From Pardosa pseudoannulata (Eukaryota > Arthropoda > Arachnida > Araneae > Lycosidae): 64,000 nt of DNA. The stretch covers positions 59,585,661 to 59,649,660 of the forward strand of contig CM063500.1 in NCBI GenBank assembly GCA_032207245.1. The letters are read 5' to 3'. This document shows positions 1 through 12,300 of this stretch, piece by piece. The notes beneath the pieces are model-generated. The model was given only the letters and a program-made list of their open reading frames with translations. It did no database searches and was not told where the DNA came from. Made by a program: the position numbers and the translations under genes. Each line of letters starts with the position of its first letter. The first letter of the stretch is position 1.

Positions 1-436
1 GATTACGAACAATTTATCAATGAGCTTCTTAGAAGAAATTGTAGAAATCAACAATTGATCAATTTTTTTTAATTATGTATACAATTCTTAAGTTTTAAAG
101 GATAATATACAGTACATAAATATAAGGTATGTTTTTAATTTTATTTTGAAATTTAGTACATGTGAATTAAAGGGGGGGGGGGTAAATTCATCTAGTTTTT
201 GCATATCATTTATTATCAAAATTACGGTGTCCCAAACTGATCACATTAAACAGAGTCCACTGTATAATAAATAATAATAGACACTGTCAGTGCACACTTG
301 ATATGTCAGTGAAGCTGTATCATGTATCAAGTATGATAGAGAGAAGAAAAGGCAAGCAATGTTTACAGTGATCTATATTATTTATTATATTTTGACCTTT
401 TATATTCTATGAAGTTTTATTTAAAGATGACAGGAT
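1..436. other. AT-rich sequence, no gene seen
   Basis: No coding frame of note, only a short poly-G run near 172. I see no recognisable element. Confidence 0.5.
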
Positions 437-1700
437 AGTTTATTCTGCAACTTATTTCCAAGATTGAACTAGTTGTCAAACATTCAGACTACGTTTTGTA
501 TTTGCTTTCCCCTTGTAGGAAGTGATGTTGGCCATCTATAGCAGAGTTTATGTGGGTCACTGCAGCTTGGGCTGCCAAAAATTTTAGCTAGTTTGATATT
601 TCTTGAAGTGAAGAAACTGAATCTATATTTATTCTGCAACTTATTTCCAAGACTGAACTAGTCATCAAACATTCAGACTTTGTTTTGTATTTGCTTTCTC
701 CTTGTAGGAAGTCATGTTGGTCATCTATAGCAGAGTTTCTGCGAGTCACTGTAGCAAGGGTTGTCATAAGTTTTTGGCTAGTTTGATATTTCTTGAAGTG
801 AAGAAACTGAAAGTTTCATTCACACATGTCAGATTTGTGCTATGCTTATAGAATCCCACAAAATTTTCGCAAATATCATGAGGTCCCCACACCAAAATGT
901 GCAAGAAAGTCTGATCTACATGATGCTCCTATATGTGAATACCTAAAGGTACCCCTACAGGAATTCAAAATGATTGCTTTAACTGTGGGTTAGAATAAGA
1001 AAATATTAAATGATAGATTGTATTATATTTATTTCAAGATTAAACTAGTCGTCAAACATTCAGACATTGTTTTGTATTTGCTTTCCCCCTGTAGCAAGTC
1101 CTGTTGGTCATCCATAGTGGAGTGTATGTGGGTCACTACAGCAAGGATTGCCAAAAATTTTAGCTAGCTTCTTGAAGTGAAGAAACGGAAAGTTTTATTC
1201 ACAGGTATCAGATTTAAGCTATGCTTATAGAGTCCTACAAAATTTTCCTAAATATTATGGGGTCCCCCCACCAAAATGTCCAAGAAAATCTGATCTACAT
1301 GATGCTCCTATAAGTGAATACCTAAAGGTACGTCTACAGGCATTGAAAATGATTGATGTAACTAATGTTATAATAGGAAAATGTTAAATGATAGATTGTA
1401 TTATATTTATTTCCAAGATTGAATTAGTCGTCAAACATTCAGACTTTGTTTTGTATTTGCTTTCTCCCTGAAAGAAGTCATGTAATAACAGAGTTTATGT
1501 GGGTCACTGCAGCTAGTTTGATATTTCTTGAAGTGTAGAAACTGAAAGTTTCATTCACACGTGTCAGATTTGTGCTATGCTTACAGAGTCCTACAAAATT
1601 TTTGCAAATATTATGAGGTCCCCACACCAAAATGTGCAATAAAAATAAAGTCTGATTTACACGATGCTCCTATAGGTGAATACCTAAAGGAATAGATTGT
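437..1700. repeat. Irregular tandem repeat (about 189- then 380-bp spacing)
   Basis: The block TTTCCAAGATTGAACTAGT...CAAACATTCAGACT...TTTTGTATTTGCTTT recurs starting near 466, 655, 1042 and 1421. The first unit is short. The later ones add a shared segment (CACATGTCAGATTTGTGC...GATGCTCCTATA...GAATACCTAAAGG). Units differ by substitutions and small gaps. No transposon termini were recognised. Confidence 0.8.
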
Positions 1701-3869
1701 ATATATGGGAGAAAAACAAAATGTTTTGTATATGGGTAGGACAATAAGAGAGAGACAAGAGTAAAAAAATGGCACTTTATTTAAGACTGTGCACAGTGGG
1801 TAATTAAAAATCTGGGCACTTAATTACCCATACTGTGGATAATGAAACTAGCTGAAACTCTAATGGTTTTCAAGATGTCTGGCACTAAGACTTTACAGCA
1901 TTTGGACAAAAACAGAAACACTGCCCAATGCTTAGACTTCAGTTGTTAGAAGCTAGGATGCACTTTCTTGGAAACAGAGACTTAACTGATACATGATGAT
2001 GTAACTAGATGACAAAGTGTAATAAAAGAAAAATAAAATCAATAGATCTTACACTTCATAATAATGAAATCACAATGTCATGAATAGGATGACATAACAA
2101 GTAGTTAAAAACATTTCCATAAAAATTTGAAATTTTAGTTTGCATTGAAATTTGGCATGGGTTAATGGCATTTTGCATAGACATTTGCATAGTTCGAACA
2201 CATGAAGTCATGATTTTTACAGAAATGAATTTAAACTAAGTGATAAAACATATTAAACATGATTAAGTTCAAATGTTATGCATTATAACAAATTATAACA
2301 GATTTAAAAAACCTTAAATGCCAAAGCTCTCAAAAGTCACCCAAGATTAAAATGCGATTTTTGTTTGTAAATTGATAAAATATTTACAGTAAATGATTTT
2401 AGCATACTGATTTTATTTTATGTTTTAGATAAAATGAAATTTGGCAACTTCTGTCCATGGGTATCCATGGAAAGAAAAATAAACTACAATTTCAATATGC
2501 TAATTTTGGTTAAATCCTTGTCGTGCAGTTACAGAAATTCATTAAGCTTTGATTAATTAATTCATTTACTAACTTTAATCTTTTATAATTGTGAATAGAA
2601 AAGCAGAAGATCACTAAGAATTTAAATTTCAAAATTCATTTGAGATAGTTCAAAATGGTAAATCTACGAAGCAACTAAAATCCACATAATGTACTAACTG
2701 GAGGTATGCACTAACATAAAAATAATTATGGTAAATAATAAACATTTTTGAAAAATATTTAATCAAATAAGTTGGATTTTCTCTACACATTTTTTAACAT
2801 CTTTTCTTGTCATAACTCAAGTTAACTCTATAGAAAGCCACAAAAAAATTTCACACATATGAAAACATAACACAAACTGAAAACATTTTAAATTCTACAT
2901 TTTTAACACTAGAATGATCAGAGCGGTAATTTTAACAGGATAGGTACTAAAAGAAATGATTATTCTAAAAGGGTGAAATCAGTTTCCGGGACATTTATAC
3001 TTTATTGATGTTTTTAAATGCATTACTTTTTTATTTTGCAATATTTTATAATCTACACATAAATTTGAGTGGTTTTTCATGCCAGTTAAATTAAGTTTAT
3101 TTCCCCTAAAATTCTCTTAAATACTTATGTATGTGCTAGTACTAAATCATTTTTGTGAATCACCAGCTTCAACAATCGGAAGAGGAATAATGATTATATA
3201 ACTGCAATAAAAGAGACCAAAAAGAGAAACAGTCTCTGATGCAAAAAAGGATCCTAGTTCCGAGTCTATACATTTATACTATACCATAAAACACTGTAAA
3301 AAGACATTACAAAAATATCAGAAAATAAGCATTTAACATTGCAGATCAGTTTTAAATGTATGCATGATTTAATATTGAAAAAAATGCACACTTTCTCATA
3401 GAATTTAAATTATGTACAAGCTACACATCCTGAAAGCATATCTATGTTAAACAATGTAAAAATACGTACGATGGATAAATGCAAATAATGCTGACTCCCA
3501 GGATTAAAATGCATTTAGTTTTAGTCCTTAAACAAAATTATTCATATTTCACACAGAAAGGAAAACTGTCTTTAAAACATAATGTGCTGTGCTGTATAGT
3601 ACCCATACCATATGAAATATCAAATAAACGGTAACTAAATATTGCTAGTTTAGTACAAAATTATTACATAGTCATAGCTGACAACCTCCAGGGAAACATC
3701 AGAGAAAAAATAAATGTGAGCATAAAAAAGGGGGGAGAAAATAAATTTATCACTTTATGTTGCAAAACTAAACATGTTATGATTAAGCAGTAAAAGAGAG
3801 TCAATTAAAATTCTAGTTTAAATAAAAGCAAACACCTGTATGATACTTCCCGAAGTCAAATACAATATA

Positions 3870-3870
<1 letters not shown>
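1701..3870. other. AT-rich sequence downstream of the E-protein gene, no gene seen
   Basis: Multi-frame stops throughout. On the minus strand an AAATAAAGTG poly-A-signal-like motif (about 1770-1780) is followed by a T-rich stretch. It could end a very long 3' UTR, but nothing in the sequence ties it to the gene 7 kb away. Confidence 0.4.
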
Positions 3871-3875
<5 letters not shown>

Positions 3876-3929
<54 letters not shown>

Positions 3930-4018
3930 ATATATATGTGTATATATATATATATGTATGTATGTATATATATATATATATCTATATATATATATGTATA
4001 TATACGTATATATATCTA

Positions 4019-4049
<31 letters not shown>

Positions 4050-4110
4050 GAATATATATATGTATGTATGTATGTATATGTATATATATATATATGTATA
4101 TATATATGCT
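3876..4110. repeat. TA/TG microsatellite
   Basis: Long alternating TA with TG and TATG interruptions. Predicted Ile-Tyr repeat peptides in both strands are translation of this repeat and are not genes. Confidence 0.95.
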
Positions 4111-5100
4111 AATATGTCATTTTTAACAATTTTGCAATTATGCATACTGGGAAGAGTGAAATGCATATTTACTTCTTTATGTTGAAAATGAATCAAAACT
4201 ATAAATAAAATTAAGTCCTATAATAATATGTAATATGAATATTAAAGAGAGTTAGCATTACTGGGAGGACCATTTATAAATATTTGACTAAACTTTCTTA
4301 ATAATATATATGAATAAATACCTATTTTCGCATGAATGCATATATGTATGTCTTTTCTATATATATTATTTTAAGATGAACAACTAATGATACATCGCGT
4401 GTTGTATTTTTGGAATACTGGTATGTAAATGAATAATAATAATACTAAAGATCAGGAAAATATCTGTAAATAATACATTAAAATGAATTTATAAGAACAA
4501 GAAATACATATCTCAAAATAGAGGATAAAATAATGGAATCCAACTTGAATGCTCAAAATGCTCTTTTTAAAAAAACTTCCACTAATAGAATTCGAGTCTA
4601 AGTTCAATATAAATATTTATATTTTTAATATAGAAGACGTCTACTTACAAAAAATAGCTAGATAATCCTAACAAAAAGTTTATTTGTCACCATTCCACTT
4701 TATAAAAGAAAATTAGGTGATTAAAAGGAGTGGGAAGGTTATATAAATATTTTTTTAAATGCTGAAAGTTGGCAGCTATGAACTTTTATAATACTACACA
4801 TAAATACCATGCAATGCTATTTTCAGTGTCTAACAAGCTTCAAATCAAGTTTAAAATGATATATTTGAATTATTAAAATAGAAAAGAGGTAAGAAAACTA
4901 CTTCTTAGCTATAAATGTATAAAATTATCGTATAAAAATGGGCAAAAAGTATTCATCATAAAAATTTAAAATTATTCTCTGAAACTATAAAATGTTTCAT
5001 TAATAATTTCTGGTTTTAACAATAAGAAAAACCCATTAAACAAATTTAAAATTTGTTAAGTATTTATAATATTTGTAATTGTTACATAAAAACTAATAGT
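4111..5100. other. AT-rich sequence, no gene seen
   Basis: No coding signature or recognised element. Confidence 0.5.
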
Positions 5101-5114
5101 AAACATTACATTAT

Positions 5115-5807
5115 AGGCTTGCAACTGCTGAGGTACTTTCAAAAAGGTGAGAAAAGTGACAAATAATACAGAATAAGTGACCAAAAAATGACTGAACATA
5201 GGAAAAAAGCGGTTTTTTTCTCTCCTCTTGATTACAGATGCTATAATTATAATTTTTCTATTTAACTCTAAATCAAATGATTCATGCAAGACATGATTTT
5301 AGCGACGAATACAAAAAAGGTTAAAAATTTTGTTTAACACAACTCTACATTGCTTTTTATTCAAGAAAATCTATAAATTAGATTTGAATATGTAAAATAC
5401 ATTAATTTTATAATGACAATTTTCTGCATATATTAATGATGTTTAGAAATATGTACATAGCTAGATTAGAGTATCGAAACAAAAATTGTGAAGAAAAAGA
5501 AAAATGTGTGCTTGGACGTAAATTACTTTAATGTACGTACATTAAAGTAAAACGTACATTTCAGTACAAATGTAGATTTCAGGAACTTTATGACTTTTTA
5601 AAATCCCTAAATTCTGAAAACCATATGACTGATTACATTTTAATAAGAAAAATAAGATTAGAGTATCCCATTTTGGGTCTTTTATTAAAATATTTTGTTA
5701 TTAATTCCAATTTTCTTTTTTCAACAACAGACTTTTGCTGTGATACACCATTTAAAAAAGTGACTGTTTACTTAAAAAAGTGAGAAAAGTGACGGAATTG
5801 CAAGCCT
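5115..5807. mobile_element. hAT-type non-autonomous element, AGGCTTGCAA family, copy 1
   Basis: Terminal inverted repeats AGGCTTGCAA / TTGCAAGCCT with shared internal blocks (GGTGAGAAAAGTGAC, CATGATTTTAGCG, GACTTTTGCTGTGATACACC). Flanks are similar (TACATTAT and GCATTACC share CATTA), consistent with a worn 8-bp target duplication. Three other copies occur in the window. No transposase frame remains. The family is placed in hAT by the 8-bp duplications of the other copies. Confidence 0.8.
5523..5550. repeat. 28-bp perfect palindrome inside hAT copy 1
   Basis: TTACTTTAATGTAC followed by its exact reverse complement. The other family copies have only one arm followed by unrelated sequence here, so the palindrome arose in this copy. 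Confidence 0.85.
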
Positions 5808-6937
5808 GCATTACCATAAAATTATAAAGAAAAAAATTATTGAAATCTTTATGAGATCAAACAACAATAAAAGAGAAAATTGTTACATAACTACAGTGTG
5901 TATTTAATTTTTATCAATAATAATAAAAAAAGCTACCCTATTAGTCTTATTTTAATTTTACTAACACAATATTTGTAAACTCAAAAATTTTATCCTATGA
6001 AAAAAATTGAATAAATAAGCACATAATCTACTGTTTTAAAATATTAGCTGATATGCTGTAAAATATTAATAAAATAAGTATACACACATAGATAAGTTAA
6101 TGTACTAAAATATATATATAAGCACTTGTGTGTCGCATTCAACACTAAGAAGCTTGCTAGACAAAGAAATTTAATTCCATCTTTCCACCACACAATAAAA
6201 TCAAAATTTAAACAGCTAATTTTATGAGTAGAAACAAAATATGTTTGCAATTTTTTTCCTAAAAACAAAGTGCAGTGACAAAAATAATATCAAGATTTCA
6301 ATAAAATACCTAAAAATAAATACTATACATTAAAATAATCAACCAGAATCAGTAAACTTTATTTATTATTTACACCCCCCACACTTAAAAAGACAAATTT
6401 TGAGAGATTCAGAAATATCTTATGCAAAAAATGAATTTTAAAAGTAACTTTTTTTTTTATCCTTACAGAATTTAAAACCTGTGCAATAATCTACAGAAAA
6501 ATCACACACTATTACAAACAATGTATAAGTAAAATATCTTCACAAAAATATATGCCATTAATAAGAAAATACATAAAAGCTACATCATAGGTATTAAAAA
6601 ACAAAAAGTTAACAAGATATGCAAAAATACCACATGAATATCTATTCATATTTCGAAATGAAAAATCAGAAGGTCACATTTCCTTTTATAGGCATTGTTA
6701 TGCAATATATAAATGACTTCTAAAGATCATAATACCCTCCAACATTTATCACTAACCTATTCATGGTAATAACGTCAAAATTAATAAAGCATCATAACTC
6801 AACTGCTGTTGCAATTTATATATGTGCATTTTAATGCATATGTATGTTTAATATACATATAAATATGCATATGTACATATAAGGAGTCTGTTTAAGCAAA
6901 TCTTTCACAAACTCTGAAGTTTCTTTCAGAGTGAAAA
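5808..6937. other. AT-rich sequence, no gene seen
   Basis: Open frames are short and lack family features. A candidate downstream or 3' UTR region of the E-protein gene, but unproven. Confidence 0.4.
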
Positions 6938-7340
6938 ACTGATTTTCTACAAATATGTATTACCTTAAAAATTAACCTTTAAATAAATAAACAAATCCTT
7001 GAATAAATGTAATGTTTATTTATAAATCTGTGTATGTTTGTATAAGAATACACAGTTCTTATACAAAATAATTTTCTCTGAAATGGAACCTTGTACTAAA
7101 ATTAGATACATAAATTTATATATTTTCACTAAAACATAACTCAAACAAGACCCTTGCTGAACATTTCATATTTAAAGCCAATTTCAGCATCCTAAAATTA
7201 TGAGCATATTTTTCACATAAACAGGACCCTGTCTGAAAAGACTGGAATACCCCATACATATGTATTTATATACCCAGAATTTTGGTAATTCTCTGGAGTA
7301 CATACATCAGGCTGACTAATGAAAAGTCCATTCCCTGACA
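6938..7340. repeat. Dispersed duplicate, copy A
   Basis: About 403 bp nearly identical to 9371-9782 (shared GGAACCTTGTACTAAAAT, CAGGACCCTGTCTGAAAAGA, TCTCTGGAGTACATACA). The sequence that follows here (7354-7472) is separately duplicated at 10417-10533. Confidence 0.9.
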
Positions 7341-8849
7341 TTTTGGGGATACTCTTTTATGTTCTTTCGGTTCTAGGTTTATATAACCCACATACACTTG
7401 CTAAGTCTTTTGCTATTTTGTTATTATATTATTTTTATTTTAATTATATTTTTTATGTTATACTAAGTCCTAACATTTTCTTTTAAATAAATCTTAGAAA
7501 AAAATTACTTACATAACACATCAGTGGGTTTTACAGCAGCAAAGAACTACTTTTAATGACATAAAGGGTCAGCGAGTGGCCAGTAAACTACACAGTTAAA
7601 TTAAAAATTCTTTTTTAAAAATAATTTTTTTAATGAATCTTTCTTTTAATTATTATATAGAATACTATTATAGGGAGGTTAAAAAAAAATTTATTGAGTT
7701 TGACTAATTTTCTTAGCACATTTCCCAATTTTCCGAATTCCTTGACATATAGACACATTATATTCACACACAAAACTATATTTTCTGTATAAATATATTA
7801 TCTTCCCTTCGTTAATTTACGAAATATGCTGCAACAATTGTTGAAAAACCTATCTATTTTATTTTTCATCCCTAATACATAATTTTGTAATAACTTCATA
7901 TTTTTTTAAGTGACTACAGAAATTTGTAGCAGTTGGAGGGTAGAGATCATATAGACATACACAAATTGAAATCATTCAAAACTACTGTATCTAACTCTGA
8001 ACTTTATTTTCTCACGATGAATTCAGAACTTTCTCAGAACAGAGACAGTGCAATGATCAACCACACGCATCAGAAAACGGTTACCAAAATACATTTTTTT
8101 TAAACTTTTTCAAAAAAGGAAAACTAAAATATGGATTTCATAAAATTTTCAATATAAAGTTTTAACAAGATAACCAAAGAATATGCCCATTTTCAAATGT
8201 TCAGAAAATTCATTAAAAAAAATTTTTTTTACGAACTTATTGTAACAAACATCGAAACGTTTTAAATTTTATATTATTTGTATTACCCAAATAACTGAAA
8301 TTAAAACATAATTTACACATTGGGAGAACAAAACTAAACGGAAAAAAAAAACCCCACTAATATATGCCAGATACATCACAATTGACAGTCATTGCATATA
8401 ATAAGCCTACAGTTCTGAATAGTTTAAAGGAAACATGATCAAATACTTTTCACATGAAATTATGACCATTACATGAGTTTTAAACACTAAAAACAATGCC
8501 TATAACAGTGAAGATGTTTAAAATCAAATAATCCAAATACAACAAGAAAAATGATTAGTTGTACTGATTCATGCACCACCCAATGATTTAAGCACTGAGG
8601 TATGTAAAATGATAAAATATTTTCTAAATGATGAGACTGCTTCTGTAAAACTTTTCATAACATCTGCAGATTTCTTTTTACACAATAAAAAACAGTTTGA
8701 AGGGATAATATGTTCATCCTTCATATAATATTTCAAATGGCACATACTTTTCATATACATTTTAAGTATACTCTTTGGTTTTTTTTAACAAGTGGACTTC
8801 ATCAAATAATGCCTGCAACAGGAAATCCAAATAATAAAAGTAGCAGTTT
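7341..8849 (-). other. da: Probable proximal 3' UTR of the E-protein gene
   Basis: Sequence directly downstream of the stop codon on the minus strand, AT-rich and without a coding frame. At least its start must be 3' UTR; the poly-A site is not identified because AATAAA-like motifs are too frequent at this base composition. Confidence 0.45.
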
Positions 8850-8885
8850 TCAAGGCTGTGTCACAGGAAGAGTGAGCTGCGGTAC
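8850..8885 (-). CDS. da: E-protein last coding exon
   Basis: After TTTATATTTAG the frame continues [11 protein letters not shown] and then TGA. It is short but in frame with the preceding exon (QQS|VPQ). It gives a C-terminus of a length typical for the family, which also ends soon after ERNLNPK. The 3' UTR runs on to lower coordinates; its end is not determined. Confidence 0.8.
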   Translation of the reverse strand, partial: VPQLTLPVTQP

Positions 8886-9316
8886 CTAAATATAAACAAG
8901 ACTCATTTTAGAAACTGATTACATAACTAATAAATTATAATTCATTTCTAACAGCTTACAGTTCTAGGCTGTGAGGAAAAAATAGCAGTAATGATCAAAT
9001 CTTAAAAACAATGAAAGTATTTATTATAACAGGGTTCCCACTCTTTTTCCAGAACAAAAATTAAGGACTTTCTAAGAACCAAAGTAACTTTTTATAAGGA
9101 CCTACACAACGACATAAACCCTATTTGCTGAAGAACATATTTTAATGATTATGAACCAGAACAGGCATGTTTAAGAAATGCCCTACAATATTTTCGAATT
9201 AAGTATTTAAAAATGCCTAAAAATACGATAAATCTACTTGACAAAAATTAATTTTGAAAAATGTACATCTTTCTGAGAGTGTAAAAATGACACACACACA
9301 TATGTATATATATATA

Positions 9317-9352
<36 letters not shown>

Positions 9353-12300
9353 CTATGTATGCATGCTATAACTGATTTTCCACAAATATATAATGCCTTA
9401 AAAATTAACCTTTAAATAAATAAACAAATCATGGAATAAATGTAATGTTTATTTATAAATCTGTGTATGTTTGTATATGTATAAGTATACACAGTTCTTT
9501 TACAAAATAATTTTCTCTGAAATGGAACCTTGTACTAAAATCAGATACATAAATTTGTATATTTTCACTAAAACATAACTCAAACAAGACCCTTGCTGAA
9601 TATTTCAGATTTAATGCCGATTTCAGCTTCCCAAAATTACGAGCATATTTTTTACATTAACAGGACCCTGTCTGAAAAGACTGAAATACCCCTGTACATA
9701 TGTATTTTTATATACACAGAATTCTGCCATTTCTCTGGAGTACATACACCAGGCTGACTAATGAAAAGTCTATTTCCTGACATGCTATGTATGCATGTAC
9801 TACCTGATTATACCCGACGTTGCCTGGGAAGGAAGAAAAGTGACTTTCATATTACATCCAATGCAAGGAAAATTAAACTGAATAATTGACCATAAGTAAC
9901 TGAAACATCTAGAACCCCCTCCCCCCCATCCTTCGTTTAATTTAAACCTGCTGGACTGTTAGTTATTAGTAAAGGGCAGTTGACTTTATGCTTAAATTTC
10001 AGTATGCATATGATTATTTATTTGTCAAATAATTAACTAAGAAAACTGATAGGAAATCATGGGATAGCGGCAAATCGCATTGATGGAGAAATTTATAGCA
10101 TTTCAATTTAAAAATTAAGGAGTTTTTAAGGACCTTCCACAAAAATTAAGTAGTTTTAAGGTCCCTTAAAAATGAAAGCTAAAATTAAGGAGTTCTTAAG
10201 GACTGTGTGAACCCTGTATAATAAATAACAATTACACAACTAATTAATGAGAGATAAAACAAAATTTATACAACAGGAATGTTAAACTCATGGCCCATAC
10301 ATGGGTCACAAGCAGTCTACAATATATGTTTCTGCAGCCCACCATAAATAAAATAAAGCAAAAATATTATTATAAAACTTCTAAATTGAATTCTAAAACT
10401 TTTTGCTATGTTTGTTTTTATGTTCTTTAGGTTCTAGATTTATGTAATCCACATACACTTGCTAAGCCTATTGTTATTTTATTGCTATAATATTTTTTAA
10501 TATTAATTATATTTTTTTATGTTGTACTAAGCTGCTAAAACCCCATCTACACTTCTATAAAATTTGAAGCTTTAATCCATTTTGGCCTTGGACTTTTATT
10601 TGACTTGTATTAATACTTCAATTTGACACATTTGATATACATACTTGCTTTTTTGTTGATAAATGCAAAATTATACCTTTTTATTAAAAAAAAATAATGA
10701 CAGTTTGAATAATATGAAACAGGTCTAACTACAGTTATTTCAGTAAATAAAAATAGTGAAATAACTATTAAACATTAAACTTCTAAAGTCTTCAATTTTA
10801 GTGAAAAATGAGCAATTTAAGCACAATATTTACATAGAATAAAGATTTAAAATCCACCCCTAGCCTAAAAAAGTTATATTTTTCAAACTTTGCTAAATTG
10901 GTAAGGGTTTAATAAATAAAAATAATTAAAAAGGAACACATTATTAAAATACTCACTGACTGTTGCGTGGGATGAGCGATCATCTGTGGATAATCTATAA
11001 GATGTGGCAGCCCTGGAGGCATATGGCCTTTTGGTATTTCTTCATTTTTCTCATCTTCCCTCCTCTTAAGGCAAGCAACTTTAGGGTTTAGGTTCCGTTC
11101 TAAAAGAAAAATTTAAATATAGAAACCATTATAAAATTCTGAGCTTATGCTTTTCTTTGAAACATTTGATTTCATACTTCATAAACTCACTGGAAATACA
11201 AGTCTGCATAGAAACAACCGAATGAAGTAAGGTCTACTTCTAATACAAATGAAGAATTTTTAATTTTCTTTTCACTATTTAGCTGTGAATAACTTGCAAG
11301 CACTAAATCTGAGAGCAGTTCTAAGACCCCAGATAAGGAATACTTTTGCTTTCTAGTAATTTAATAGCTTTTTTAACATTAAAAATTTTCAGTTCAAACA
11401 GTACATTTACAATGCAGAATGAAACAGTAACAGCATTATTTACGTAATTACATAATTTATCAAGCTCTATATACAGTCGAATTCATTATAACGAGCTTAC
11501 ATTTACCAAGGGAAGCGAAAATATTTTGTTGGATCAATGTTAAGTCTATAGAAAAGAAATCACTTTTAACAAGCAAGACCTGGTTTTAGCGAGCAATATT
11601 TTTCTGTCTTGCAATCTTTTTTCTCATCTTTCTAGTCTTTCTGTATTATTTTTTTTTTCTCCATGGTTTAGTACTTTTGTAGGAAAAATTCCTCCAGCAT
11701 TCCAATGTCAAAAGGGAGGGTTCACAAATTTGGTGCAATTGAATTTTTGCCAAGAAATTCTAAATATGTTATCCAGCCTATGGACCAAGGAGTCATAAGA
11801 CGTTTCAAGTGCCACTTCCGTAAGCAATTGATTTTGATGATTCTGGACCGAAGAGATAAAAGTGGAACAGTACCAAATACCAATGTCCACATACTGAAAG
11901 TGATAATACATTTGATAAACGATGCATGGGAAAATGTCACATCAACATGCATCATCAAGTGTTTCCATAAGGCTGGATTGGAGAGTTGTCAAGATCTTCG
12001 ATCCACTGAGGAAGAAGAGGTTGACAATTTCATACAAACTGCAAATTTGGAGGTCACCAAAGAAGAATTTCAAAACTATGTATCCATCAATGATGAACTG
12101 ATGACCTCAGATGTACTGATCACCAAAGATATTGTAGCTGACATACTAGCAAATTCAGCAGAAAAACATTATGAAAGCGATGAGGACACTGATGAATATA
12201 AAGAAAGTGAAGCACACCCAACTTTGTTCTACAATGTTGAAGTTCACTGAAAAAATGCAGACCTTTTTTTGAAACGAGGGATGTCAGTGATGATGTTTTC

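Larger units (their letters stand above)
9030..10216. mobile_element. hAT-like element with CAGGGTTCCCAC termini, copy 1
   Basis: Starts CAGGGTTCCCACTCTTTTTC and ends GTGTGAACCCTG, with repeated AAAATTAAGGA(C/G)T(T)TTTAAGGAC motifs inside both ends. The flanks TATTATAA / TATAATAA fit a worn 8-bp duplication. A related copy lies at 50098-51250. It carries a TG/TA microsatellite and the block GATTATACCCGACGTTGCC, which is also in copy 2. No transposase remains. Confidence 0.75.

Noticed and set aside
3813..4196. Open frames of Ile/Tyr/Val/Cys repeats on both strands
   Set aside because: Translation of TA/TG microsatellite; the same happens at 55155-55430, 62648-62991 and 63540-63860.
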